From: Psococerastis gibbosa
Lineage: Eukaryota > Arthropoda > Insecta > Psocodea > Psocidae
DNA length: 64,000 bases
Direction: 5' to 3'
Assembly (NCBI GenBank): GCA_963971405.1
Contig: OZ020485.1
Coordinates: 17,360,001 to 17,424,000, forward strand
This document shows positions 10,428 through 20,189 of the stretch, piece by piece. Within the stretch, counting starts at the first letter, position 1, and each line of letters begins with the position of its first letter. A program made the translations under genes and the position numbers. The notes beneath the pieces were generated by a model. It had not been told where the DNA came from and made no database searches. It saw nothing but the letters and a program-made list of their open reading frames with translations.

Positions 10428-10656
10428 AGAACCAGTCGAATCCGGGCTGATTGAAAGTGAACTTCCAAACGTTTCGTCAACTTCAGTGACGCTGCGTATA
10501 CTTCGAAGGTTGTACCTCCTTAGAACCTTGTACCTCCTTACAACCTTCGAAGTCTACGCAGCGCCACTGAAGATGTCAACCGCAGATGTTGACGAAACGT
10601 TTGGAAGTTCACTTTCAATTCGACCACGGCCCATCAGCCCGGATTCTACTGGTTCT
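10428..10656. repeat. Penelope-type terminal repeat as a large inverted repeat
   Basis: The left arm 10428-10512 and right arm 10540-10656 are reverse complements from AGAACCAGTCGAATCC inward through CTTCCAAACGTTTCGTCAAC and ACTTCGAAGGTTGT. The right arm has about 32 extra bases in total (an internal 16-base block and CGACCACGGCC). Just outside the left arm is GGCTTTCACGGCCGGAGTCA, whose complement is common in Penelope-like terminal repeats (recalled, not searched). The right arm carries a hammerhead-like core at 10567-10597. Confidence 0.65.
10567..10597 (+). ncRNA. Hammerhead-ribozyme-like core (candidate)
   Basis: CTGAAGA (fits the CUGANGA box) is followed by one extra T, a perfect 6-bp stem GTCAAC/GTTGAC with a 7-base loop, then GAAA. 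These are the two conserved boxes around stem II. The third conserved part (stem III closing on the cleavage site) could not be located and the extra T is atypical, so activity is doubtful. Confidence 0.3.
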
Positions 10657-10689
10657 TCAATGTCCTGAAGGACTCTTTATGAACCTTAT

Positions 10690-10812
10690 AGTGGCCCATT
10701 GGTCCATTGACAATGACCCCATGGATTTCGGACATTATTCTATTGTTTGCTTATGGCAAATATTGGCAAACATGTATACTTCCTCGATGTCAGCCTACAC
10801 CGGCTACAAGCG
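10690..10812 (+). repeat. Single diverged copy of the 220-bp repeat
   Basis: It shares TAGTGGCCCATTGGTCC, CATGGATTTCGGACATTATT and GTCAGCCTACACCGGCTACA with the tandem array at 36.9-37.8 kb. It sits between two Penelope-type arm pieces (ending 10656, starting 10815). Confidence 0.65.
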
Positions 10813-10814
10813 AT

Positions 10815-10880
10815 AACGCAGCTGTTGACGAAACGTTTTGAAAGTTCATATCGACCACGGCCCATCAGCCCGGATTCATA
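10815..10880 (+). repeat. Penelope-type arm fragment
   Basis: It contains TTGACGAAACGTTTTGAAAG, CGACCACGGCCCATCAGCCC and GGATTC, matching the right arm ending at 10656. The 5' half of the core stem is missing. Confidence 0.6.
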
Positions 10881-10984
10881 TTGGACAAAGCTAAAATTGG
10901 GTGGACAGCGTTCACATACATTGCTCGAACTGCAGGTTGCTGCTCAATGTTTCCAACAAGAAGCCATGTGTTTCCATGAGCTAT

Positions 10985-11560
10985 GATCCTCCGGATTGCA
11001 CTTAACTTTCTTTAAAAGCCCGCCAAAATGTTAAATGCTCGTTGATGAAACCACGTAATCTAATAAGACGTAAAAGCAATTTAATCGCATCGTGAGAATG
11101 CCGTATTGCATCACATAACATACGTGCTATATCTCCCATAAGATACGTGTCACGATGAACTTATATGCGTTTTGGCCTGCATTAAACAGAAGTTCCCAAT
11201 TTTAATGGTCCCTCTTATCTCTAAGAATTTTAACTTGTGGATGCATTAGCGGTCGGTCGTTAATGGAGTGGCCCGTATATGGCACGTGTCGCTTTTTTGA
11301 TTCAACACTTGCACTCCACTCCAATACGCCACTCCACAATAATCGAGACAAAATATCAGAAAGTCTGCCATGAATCGGTGGATGCCTGTACAATATTCCA
11401 TTAAGTATCGAAAAAGGTATTCCCCTGTATTCTACATTTCCATGCAACACGGGCATTTTCATAGCGCAGAAAACTTGTAACATTGTCAAAAAAAACAAAA
11501 TGCTCGTCTCTCAGTGATTTTTAGTGTTTAACTCGGAAAATCCTGCCATTGGCCTTAGCT
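10985..11560. other. Unassigned DNA
   Basis: No gene was recognised; the 98-codon minus-strand frame at 11202-11498 has no recognisable motif or splice context. Confidence 0.4.
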
Positions 11561-11564
11561 TGTG

Positions 11565-11755
11565 GAAAAATAATTATTCATGTGAGAGGCTGAAGCCAAG
11601 TGGTCCGGAATCCACTATAATCTGGAGTTCCCCCAATTCATAACGTTGCAAGTTCAAATACGAAGGGTTGTGGCTATGTAAGCAAGTAAGCAAAAATGGC
11701 GATGGGCAGACATTGTGTTATGTATGAATTGAGAGACACCCTGAACGGAGTACCC
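11565..11755 (+). repeat. Dispersed repeat, about 190 bp
   Basis: The order TTATTCATGTGAGAGGCTGA, CCAAGTGGTCCGGAATCCAC, GTTATGTATGAATTGAGAGA is found inverted at 60640-60815. Its middle is the motif also present at 2.8 and 9.3 kb. Confidence 0.6.
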
Positions 11756-11952
11756 AACAAGGTCAATAAAGGTGAAGAAGGAAACTCGTACAATCCCATC
11801 ATTTGGACGAAAACTCGTCTATTTATAATTAAGAACCATAAGGGATCTACCATTCTAGTTAGAAAATTACTATAACCAATGGTTTGAATTTTTGTGGACG
11901 TAAAAGAGTGGATTTGTACTCTGAATGTATTTTACTCTAGACGTCACTACCC

Positions 11953-12261
11953 CATGGCCGTGCCTAGGAGGGTGGTCCAAGGGGTTCGGACCCCCCCTTA
12001 ATAATTTTTTTTAAAGATAAACCTGTATTCAAGGCCGAGCCCAGGTTTTTGTTTTGGAGGAGGTCCAAAATGTTTTTTACGGAATGAAAGTCCATTCTGT
12101 TCAGTGTACAGCCCTTTTATTTCGGAGGGGGTCCGGACCCCTTGGACCACCCCCCGGCCTTGCCTGTATGTTTGAAGAATTCATCCAATAATTCATTAAT
12201 AAATTACGTTTAAAAAAATTGGACCCCCCCCCCCCTAAATGCAAACCTGGGCACGGCCTTG
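11953..12261. mobile_element. Nested inverted-repeat elements ending in GGCCGTGCC/GGCCTTG
   Basis: One pair of ends is CATGGCCGTGCCTAGGAGGG with GGACCACCCCCCGGCCTTG (about 11953-12164). A second is CAAGGCCGAGCCCAGG with CCTGGGCACGGCCTTG (about 12034-12261). The pairs overlap, which implies one element inserted in the other. Long C and G runs are present. The ends resemble the CAAGGCCGTAGCC family. Confidence 0.55.
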
Positions 12262-12649
12262 ACTGCCCCTATACCTCAACCCTATTGGTTTTTTGCTATA
12301 ATAAAATACATTTTTATTTTTTACGACAATTTTGTGGGATGTAGCCTATTTAATGTATGGTACTGATCTTCTCCAATCGTCTTGGCTTTTTTACGACGTT
12401 CCACCTATGTACGGACTCGCGAAGGTCAGTTTCTAACTCATCCTTCCAGCATTTTGGGGAATGTCCCGCCAGTCGTATGTATTGTGCTGTTGGTTGTTAT
12501 TATATTTCTTCCTTTCTTTCTTTCTTCCTTGGTAGATGGGATGGCTTCAAAGATGACAAAACGGTTCTATTAAACCCCATGACGTTACTATATTGTAGTT
12601 GGTAGGTTATATGAAAGCGGAAACTCGTGTCTACAATACCTAGATGTAC

Positions 12650-14420
12650 CTAAAAAAATGTACAAATTGCTTCGACCGTTAGGCTGTCAGCGCGACAGGT
12701 CTTCTCACCCATCATCTGTTGACGATTATTGTTCTGGCAGTAGGACGGAATCATCTGCGGACGTACCGACGTAGGCGCAGGTACCTCCGACCTCGTTGGA
12801 ATCATCACTTTCTTAGGCACGACAAACCTGACCACTCACAATCTGCAGGCGTCTTCTTTGTTTTACGGTGTGTTTTCGTCACTGCTATGGGTGTTTTGGG
12901 TTCGGAACCTTCTGGTTATTTCCTTTGTCGACATTAGGCTCATTTGGAGGCTTAGGCGCAAGCACCTTCATCGCCTCAGTAGTATCCATCCCTTTCATAG
13001 GCACGACAGACCTGCCCACTCACAACTTATGGGTATCTTATTTCTTTTGTAGCTTTTAGTGGCCACTATGTGTGTCTGATGATTTCTTAGAGTGGGCTCC
13101 TCTGTTGACATCCTGACCATCATTCACAGCTGACAACCTATATCTAGGCAGCCATTTTCTTTCTTTAACTATTTTTATTTTTTCTACGTCGGACTTGTCT
13201 ATCGACGTAGGTATTGATAGGTATCTCCATTGACCTTCTTGTAAGCATCACTTTTTCAGCGGCACGATATATCTGACCGCTCACAATCTGAAGGCATATT
13301 CTATGTTCCGCGCCTTCACGGTAAAATGGTTACTGGGAACCATTTATTTCCGGTTCGCAACCTCCGGCGAATGTCATTTTTCGACATTAGGCTCATTTGC
13401 AGACGTAGGCACAAGCACCTTCATCGACTCAGTTGTAATTGTCACTTTCTCAGGCACGTCAGACGTGACCATTCACAACCTGAAGGCATCTTCTATTCCT
13501 TTTCACAGTGTACTGCAGTTGCCAAAATACTCGTACGTCCGGGGTTCGGTTCTTCGGAACCTCTTGGGTCAACTGAAGGCGTAGACGGAAGTACCTCATC
13601 GATCTCCTTGTAACCATCACTTTCTTACGCATGACAGACCACTTCTTTGTTTCGCGCCTTCACGGTACAACGGCTAGCTACTATAAATGTCCGACCCCTG
13701 GGTTTCGGGACCTCTTGGGGATGTGTTTTTTCAACGTTAGACTCACCTGTAGACGAAAGAGCGACAGGTCTGTCCAGTGTAGTCCACTGTCCACCCGTCC
13801 TGAACCTATGTGAACCTCTTCGGAGTATCTTTTTACGACAGTGGGCTGATCTGCAGATGGCCTGACAACCTTTACGCCTTTAAGCACCTAGACATCTACT
13901 TTCTTGCGCGGTTTAATGCACTCGCAACATGAAGGTATCTTTTTTTTAATATTTTTTAGCCGATTTGGTTATATTCGACAATATTTCCTTGATCTTGCTG
14001 TATGCTGCGTTATGATCATTTTCCTGCTGGACAGGCACGAGGCATAAGCGTTGTCCAGTTGTTAGAGAACTGGACTAGTAACCAGAAGGTGAAGTTTGGA
14101 GACTCGGGATGAAAGGAAAAAATTTCCGCCACCCAACCCCATTGGGTACCTTGTTCTCACTGCTAAGGGAAAAGCTCGGCTGCTGGAAATGATACTAACT
14201 GCAACATCCCAAATAAAGTAGTGATCAAGAGAAAGGATCTTCTACCAGTACTCAAGCCCAAACTTTCAATGGACTCGTGCTACTGCGTTCATTTCTTTTT
14301 TCTACTGTTGCTCAGACTCTTCTTCAAATGTAGGTACAGGCAGGCCTGCCTTCGTCGACCTCATTAGGGCAATCTCTTCACTTTCTTAGGCACGACACTT
14401 CTGACCACTCACGAACCTGG
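12650..14420 (-). pseudogene. Decayed tandem-repeat coding locus (VVPKKV repeats)
   Basis: On the minus strand, six scattered places encode related peptides around the motif V-V-R-S-V-V-P-K-K-V. They lie near 12825 (FVVPKKVMIPTRSEVPAPTS), 12998 (SVVPMKGMDTTEAMKVLAPK), 13268 (RYIVPLKK then stop), 13458 (SDVPEKVTITTESMKVLVPT), 13632 (frameshifted) and 14391 (SVVPKKVKRLP then stop). Spacing is mostly about 170-190 bp or a multiple, i.e. units of about 60 codons rich in Ser, Thr, Pro, Lys and Glu. Stops and frameshifts occur in nearly every unit, so it is not a working gene. It may be a dead repetitive exon, or a DNA satellite derived from one. The repeat does not match a family I can name. Plus-strand frames of 60-95 codons here are shadows of this repetition. 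Confidence 0.5.
14045..14300 (+). mobile_element. SINE family B, longest copy
   Basis: The head is GTCCAGTTGTTAGAGAACTG, followed by CCACCCAACCCCATTGGGTA, GGAAAAGCTCGGCTGCTGGA, CTAACTGCAACATCCCAAAT and an end near ATGGACTCGTGCTACTGCG. The head fits a tRNA A box. It lies inside the decayed repeat locus, so it inserted after that array formed. Confidence 0.6.
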
Positions 14421-14664
14421 AGGCGTCTTCTCGTAGTTAACTACAGTACGTGGTGCAACGGCCGCGTTATACCTCAGAAATTTTGCAATTTGAAGCGGAA
14501 CAAAAAGAGCAAAAAGTAATGAGAAGTTGTAGTTATTTTAAGATAACAGCCAAATTCAATATTACTGTATTGCTAAAGCAGCCAGGCAGTGGCCCCTGCC
14601 CTCCCCCCTGAAATGGGAAAACTTAGACAAAATTAGCTAACGGGAGTTTTTGGTAGTACATAGT

Positions 14665-14735
14665 ATTGATGTTGATGAAACGTTTGGAAGCACGCTTTCA
14701 GTTCGACCATGACCCATCAGCCCGGATTTTTCTGT
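14665..14735 (+). repeat. Penelope-type arm fragment
   Basis: GTTGATGAAACGTTTGGAAG, then TTTCAGTTCGACCATGACCC and ATCAGCCCGGATTT, match the arm at 10588-10645. Confidence 0.6.
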
Positions 14736-14965
14736 TCCATCCATTATAGAGTGAGCGGAACTGTATGGGTAGGAATGGTATGTGTTGGGCTGCTGTAGAT
14801 CCTAAAGAAGACCAGGTGCACCCGGTGGTTCTCCCGACGAAGAAGCATCAGCCATTGTACAATATACTGTATTTAGGTAGGCCTACAATGGGTTAAAACA
14901 AATTATGCCATGTGTAAGATATTTGAAAAATTAACCGAATCGGCTTCGGTGGCAATGTGGTTCTC

Positions 14966-14990
14966 TGCTGTGCTGTGCTGTGCTGTGCTG
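14966..14990 (+). repeat. (TGTGC)n microsatellite
   Basis: Four to five copies of a 5-bp unit (CTGTG phase). Confidence 0.85.
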
Positions 14991-15239
14991 GTTCGAGTGT
15001 CTACACACGATGTGATCGAAGACGTGTCGTAACTCAACACGGGTACTAACCTACAGAGACGACTGAAGAGGTCAATCGGACACATTCATTAAATTGTTTG
15101 CATGCGATTAACCTTTTCTGAAAATAGAAAAAAAGTGGTTATCCAGCATCCGGTTCTTTTAAAATATCACAATAATCTGCGTGAAAGCAATAAATTGGTT
15201 ATTGTGAACATCGCTGTAAAACAATAAATTAATTAAAAA

Positions 15240-15540
15240 AAACATAACAAAAAGCCCAGCGCGGGCACCCACACGCAGAGTTAATGATTCATGATGACAT
15301 AAATGGCGAGAAAACGACATTCCTAAATAGAGCAATTCATTCCGTGACCCCGGCGTCCTCAGCTTTGCCGCCCACGCTGTAAAACTAGGAAACTGCCAAT
15401 AGTAGAGAGCTTCCTAAACTAGCTTAAGAGGAATCTTTTTAAAAAAGTTAATAACAATTTGGTCCTTGGAGTGAGAGCTAATTAATTAATTTCTTGGTCC
15501 AGAGCCCTTATATTGACAAAAATGCAATTTAAACACCTCC
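15240..15540. promoter_or_regulatory. Candidate conserved noncoding element
   Basis: This is a stretch without repeat partners here, with higher GC at 15255-15380 and clustered homeodomain-type cores (TTAATGATTCATGATGACAT, GCTAATTAATTAATTT). It has no open frame. The regulatory role is inferred only from composition. Confidence 0.25.
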
Positions 15541-15636
15541 TATAATATGTGACAGGACACATTTTGTCGTGTGAACTATCGTTAATCCATAAAAATCTAT
15601 AAAGTAAGGACTATTTCTGGAGAGAAAAAAAGGTTT

Positions 15637-15735
15637 TTTATATACTACCACAAGTGGGTTTCTTAGGCAAAGTTAATTTCTTAACGATTATTTGGGTTTT
15701 ACTAATTCGGGTTTTAGTTATAACATCAAGTTTTC
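15637..15735 (+). repeat. Fragment of the Penelope-like element 3' terminal repeat
   Basis: The match to 19665-19760 extends over about 90 bp, including CACAAGTGGGTTTCTTAGGC and AATTTCTTAACGATTATTTG. It lies about 2.7 kb upstream of the element and in the same orientation, so it could be a remnant of its 5' terminal repeat or a separate solo copy. Confidence 0.65.
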
Positions 15736-15861
15736 ATTATTTGAACTAATGTTCAAATGTTACTATTAATGTGCAATACATAATTTATAGGTTTACCAAT
15801 ATTTACCATTACAATTTCAATGCAATTAGGTACTGTACAATAATACAATATAAATAATATT

Positions 15862-15898
15862 GTCCGCATCCCCAAGCTTGCGCTTGATTGGGACAAAT
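15862..15898 (-). mobile_element. LINE 3' UTR fragment
   Basis: CCGCATCCCCAAGCTTGCGC, then TTGATTGGGACAAA, is the reverse complement of the 3' UTR of the LINE ends at 3565-3597 and 3995-4030. Confidence 0.6.
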
Positions 15899-15899
15899 T

Positions 15900-16667
15900 G
15901 GGACTAAGTTATGACCGATATTTTAGGTTAACAATTTTTCCCTTACCGGTGAAATTAAGGTACCCATTAGTACTCGTTTGTCCTTTAATTTTCAGTCTCG
16001 AAAGTTCCGCCTTCCGCTTCATAGCTTATTTCGCTCCTCAGCACTGAACAATTTCGGCCCATAAAACTGTTCTATTAAGAGTGTATATCCCGTAGGAAAC
16101 TGGCAGCCCGAAATGTAATACTTCTTATTTTTTATTTGATTGACTTGAAAAAAAAATAAGAAGTCTGTAAAAAAACGGAATTTGGGGTACCTATTTCCTA
16201 CAACATGTTCTACAAAGTCTATGTTGATTCTTATATTATCCCCAATTTTCTTCTAATTCCTAACCCAGGCAACTTTTTTTCAATTTTATCTGATCAATTT
16301 TTAGCTCCATATTATGAGTCATATATTAACATTATAATCATCACAGAATCATTAAGGTCATTAAGAAAGTACTCTCTCTTCTCAGCGGGGGTCATCACCG
16401 TGGATTATATGCTCTTTTCAGGGGTCACGCGCCTTAAGTGATGGATGGCACAGCTTAACCTTTTCTCCTAAGGCACGGCCGTGCGCATGCGCCTAGCTGG
16501 CGTCCTTGAGTCTCATATTCTGTCATGGTCACCAGGAAACCATGATCTATCGAACAATATTGACGTTTTTCAATCATAGATATTTCTGTTTATTTTTATC
16601 TAAATATCACTCTACCACTGGCATTTAATTTTTCTTATTGGCCAGTACCGTCTGTATCATACCACCG
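15900..16667. other. Unassigned DNA
   Basis: No gene was recognised. GTTACGGTTGA-like or other repeat signatures were not seen. Confidence 0.35.
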
Positions 16668-16768
16668 CACCATTGGCGCACTGCAATAGTGGGCTTAGGA
16701 GGAGTCTCAGATTTTTTAAATGTAACGGGTTGAGTTGCACATCATATGAAAACCCTTTTAGAAACTTT
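16668..16768 (+). repeat. Dispersed repeat, about 100 bp
   Basis: TGGCGCACTGCAATAGTGGG, then TTTTTTAAATGTAACG and TTGAGTTGCACATCA, recur at 21705-21805. Family unknown. Confidence 0.6.
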
Positions 16769-16784
16769 TCATTTGCTATACTAC

Positions 16785-17064
16785 CAGGCGCGGATCTACG
16801 GAGGGGGGGGGCTATAGCCCCCCTCCATGAGGTTCCTCAAAATGCGTAAAACCCCACTATTTCAGTCCTATTTTTCAAAAAATTTCCCGGGGGGGAGACC
16901 CCCGGGCCCCCCTTGTGCTCGATTGTATTAATTAACTATAATGTAGAACCCTTATTGCTCCGAAAATGCGGAAAACCCCAATATTTCAGCACTATTTAAA
17001 AAAAAAAAAAAAAACTAAATTTAATCTTAGCCCCCTCCTTGGTCTCATTCTAGATCCGCGCCTG
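16785..17064. mobile_element. hAT-like MITE with perfect 8-bp target duplication
   Basis: The terminal inverted repeats are CAGGCGCGGATCTA (16785) and TAGATCCGCGCCTG (ending 17064). They are flanked by identical TATACTAC at 16777-16784 and 17065-17072. Eight-base duplications and CAGG-type ends fit the hAT superfamily. The interior has internal repeats (AAAACCCCACTATTTCAG and AAAACCCCAATATTTCAG) and no transposase. Confidence 0.9.
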
Positions 17065-17135
17065 TATACTACTAATTTTGAACCTGCGCCTTAAGGTACG
17101 CACATAATTAATTAATTGCCACAGGCCTTTTTGGC

Positions 17136-17375
17136 AATTGAGGAGTGATTTGTCACTTAAAACTGTAAATATGGGAGAGATAAAAAACTTCTTAATGGTT
17201 CTATTGTACATTTTGGTATGTAATATTTTAATTAATAATCTTTGATAATATAAGAATGGTAGGTATTTGACTTTTTATTTACATTTTTTGTTGCAATGTG
17301 ACGATTCCAGTGACACCATAAATAAATAAAAAAAATTTTTGGTGACAAATCGCCTTTTGCACATGCTCCTCAATT
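17136..17375. mobile_element. Inverted-repeat element with AATTGAGGAG ends
   Basis: AATTGAGGAGTGATTTGTCAC at the left is mirrored by GTGACAAATCG ... CTCCTCAATT at the right, with a 13-base interruption in the right arm. Its ends resemble the 21.4-kb element (GAGGAGC/GCTCCTC). Confidence 0.55.
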
Positions 17376-17476
17376 ATTTTAATTTTTGAACAGCCTAACT
17401 AACAAAGCAACGGGTTTTCACTAGGCCCTTAATTAAACCCTTAATTATTGTACTATTTTATAATAAAATCATCTTA

Positions 17477-17866
17477 GGCGGGGTTCCACCGACCGGCTAG
17501 GGCTAAATACAAAAACGGTGACGTGGTAGCAGACATTCAAGACTTAGGCGGGGTTTCCATCGACCTCGCATTGCAGAATGCAAATGACATTGACGGAAAT
17601 GTTTGTTTTCCTCTATTCCATAGTTAAAATTGATCAATGATCACACAGTAAAATCACAAACAAACTAAAATTAAGAAATGGCGTTATGGGATATGTTAAG
17701 TACAAACATTTTAATAGATTTCTATAAAAAGAAAAATTCTAATTTCCGTCAATGTCATTTGCATTCTGCAATGCGAGGTCGGTGGAAACCCCGCCTAAGT
17801 CTTGATTGTCTGCTACCACGTCACCGTTTTTGTATTTAGCCCTAGCCGGTCGGTGGAATCCCCGCC
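17477..17866 (+). mobile_element. Compound MITE, GGCGGGG family nested in itself
   Basis: The outer ends GGCGGGGTTCCACCGACCGG / complement to 17866 are flanked by TTA at 17474-17476 and 17867-17869. An inner full element (17547-17795, GGCGGGGTTTCCATCGACCT ends, TTA/TAA flanks) sits in the middle. The outer arm contains GTGACGTGGTAGCAGACATT and mirrors on both sides, so the whole 390 bp can fold as one hairpin. The interior matches 6.7 kb. Confidence 0.85.
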
Positions 17867-18069
17867 TTAGGGCGCCAATGTCTGCAATGAGATCATATAG
17901 CATTGTGGCCTGACAATGCTATGGTGGGCCAAAAGTGCGGTGTAGGTGCGGAGGAATTTTTAGATTGCCGCACCGCAACCTACTGTTTACTCAATCAAGT
18001 GCATTAACCTGCAAACAAAACAAAACTTCTTTTTTTTTTGTAGATACTTCTATTGGTTTTGCCACACTG

Positions 18070-18260
18070 TCAGAACTAGTCCAGTGGATAGAGAACTCAA
18101 CTATGAAACACTCAGCTAAGCTAAAAAGGAAAAAAATTCAGTCTGGCTTGGGTCCACCCAACCCTAATCGGCACCTTTCCCTCACCGGCAGTGGAGTCCC
18201 ACAGCTGCCGGGCATTTTGCTGATCAAATGGAGGGGTGGTCACTCGTCATGAGAGTCTTC
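18070..18260 (+). mobile_element. SINE family B copy
   Basis: The head is CTAGTCCAGTGGATAGAGAA, followed by GGGTCCACCCAACCC, CCTCACCGGCAGTGGAG and GCTGCCGGGCATTTTGCTGA. It lies directly upstream of the truncated Penelope-like element. Confidence 0.65.
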
Positions 18261-18344
18261 AGCTCTTTACTCTCATAAATAATTAGATTACTCGTGACTT
18301 CGTGGTATTTCATTTTAATTTATTTATTTATTTCTGAGACCCTC

Positions 18345-19529
18345 CTTCTGTTAGACACATGCACCCATCAAAACTATTTCCGCTTCGAATCCGACTACTA
18401 CCAACAAAAAATAGGTCTACCTATGGGTTCTTCCCTTTCTCCCCTTCTTGCTGAAATTTTTATGGATAACTTCGAACACAAACTTCTACACAATAAAAAT
18501 CCCCTAGTTAAATGTATATCTTTCTGGACAAGGTATGTGGATGATATCTTCTGCATTTGGACAGGAAGTAACAGACAACTAGACAATTTCTTAAGTTTTA
18601 TCAACACAATTCACCCAAAAATCCAATTTACCATGGAAGTAGAAGAAAACAACTCCCTGAACTTCTTAGACCTCACCATTACCAAAAATAATAGTACCCT
18701 AGACTTCAAGATATTTCGTAAAGAAACCCATAGTGATAATATAATCCCTGTTGATTATTCTCACCCATTCCAGCACAAACACGCAGCATTCCATAGAATG
18801 ATTTTTCGACTCCTTAACATCCCTATGAATCAAACCAACTATAATAATGAATTAAATACAATAAAACAAATTGCCCAAAATAACAATTTCAATCTCAACC
18901 TAATAGACAGAATCCTACGACATCACAAAATCAAACACAACCTCAAACTAATTTACCCCCCAGGGAGCTTAAACCCGGTAACCAATAAATCATATTTCAG
19001 GATACAATACATAGAAAAAATCACAGAAAAAATTAGTAACCTCATTTCTTCTACAACAGACAAAACACCAGCCCCGTACAATCGCAACAATTTGGCCAAT
19101 AAACTCATGAACTGCAAAACCAAACCAGAAAAAGAAAAAGGCAATGGAGTTTATCGTCTAAATTGTAACGATTGTAACGCAATTTACATAGGCCAAACAG
19201 GCAGAAGCTTTAAAACTAGGGTCAGAGAACATATAACAGGTATAGGAGACACCAACACCAACAGCACATTCGCGAAACACCTTAACTCGGAAAACCACAC
19301 ATTCGATCCTCACAATTGGACAGCCCTACACAAAATAAAGAAAAGTTACACTTTAAATTTTTTTGAAAATGTTGAAATCAAAAGAGCTTTACACAATAGG
19401 GAAAAATTAACAAACGACATAATATTCACACAATCATCCCCTCTAATAGATCTAGCTAGTAGGTTAGGAATAGGTAACCAGCCACGCCCCCTCCCACCCC
19501 CTCCTCCCCCCGCTCCCAGTCCTATATAA
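18345..19529 (+). pseudogene. Penelope-like element, RT plus GIY-YIG endonuclease (5'-truncated)
   Basis: The frame is open from before 18345 to the stop at 19527-19529, about 395 codons. It begins inside the reverse transcriptase. QKIGLPMGSSLSPLLAEIFM is the motif before the catalytic site, which reads YVDD at 18534-18545; LNFLDLTI follows. After a linker comes a GIY-YIG nuclease: GVYRLNCNDCNAIYIGQTG with IYIG at 19182-19193, then R-V-R-E-H. RT followed by C-terminal GIY-YIG is diagnostic of canonical Penelope-like elements. Such elements retrotranspose, probably nicking target DNA with the GIY-YIG domain. The N-terminal half (early RT motifs and upstream region) is missing, and the region before 18340 is unrelated (a SINE), so this copy is dead on arrival although the remaining frame has no stops. 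That suggests a fairly recent insertion. No start codon is assignable. Confidence 0.9.
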
Positions 19530-19765
19530 ACCAAGGTTTCCTCTCCCTAGTCACATTTGCATCTTCTCCTCGAGTTGAGCAAGTCTCAAATCGCAGATAA
19601 GGTGTAACTGTGCTAGTGGGTTTCCCTCTGTAGATGGCAGTTCTTGCCGAAAGCGCTCAGGGTTTTATACTAACACAAGTGGGTTTCTTAGACAAAGTTA
19701 ATTTCTTAACGATTATTTGGGTTTTACTAATTCGGGTTGTTATAACAAGTTTTTCTAAAACTCTA
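19530..19765 (+). mobile_element. 3' terminal region of the Penelope-like element
   Basis: This noncoding stretch follows the endonuclease stop. Its last 95 bp recur at 15637-15735. At 19628-19652 it contains CTGTAGA, an extra T, a 4-bp stem GGCA/TGCC, and GAAA. That is the same layout as the hammerhead-like core at 10567 but with the conserved A6 position replaced by T. Penelope-like terminal repeats are known to carry hammerhead motifs; this one would be defective. Confidence 0.6.
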
Positions 19766-19909
19766 AGTTTTTGTTATTTTTTTTGTTTACTTTACTCTCA
19801 GTAGTTTCACCTAGACTAGCCTGCACTACCTGGCTTGCCACCACACCCTCCGATTATAGTCGCGGACTGCTGATTCGTTATATTCGCATCTAGCCACCAT
19901 ACCTGGACT

Positions 19910-20084
19910 CAAGGCCGTAGCCAAGATTTTTTTTCGGGGAGGGGGGGTTTAGAAATTTCATTGGATATTACATAGCAGTTTTTATTTTTCCTCTCAAAAT
20001 CCGATTCTATCTAGTATGAAGCCATTTCATTTGGGGGGGGGGGGGGTTTGAACCCCCATGAACCCCCCTTTGGCTACGACCTTG
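19910..20084 (-). mobile_element. MITE, CAAGGCCGTAGCC family
   Basis: The ends are CAAGGCCGTAGCCAAG and TTTGGCTACGACCTTG. The interior, read on the minus strand, matches 39122-39300 (GGCTTCATACTAGATAGAAT, CCAATGAAATTTCT). Flanks share TACCTGG, three bases offset on the left. Long G runs are present. Confidence 0.8.
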
Positions 20085-20189
20085 TACCTGGTGGCCTTTT
20101 CGCTATCCGCCATCTGCGACCCCGCTAGTAGCCTGCAGCGCAGCCCTAGGTGCTTACATAGGTTCTCCTTATCATCTTTCTTTTCAAGC

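Noticed and set aside
19346..19534. Gly-rich minus-strand frame at the end of the Penelope-like ORF
   Set aside because: It is the complement of the proline-coding C-run at the end of the GIY-YIG protein.
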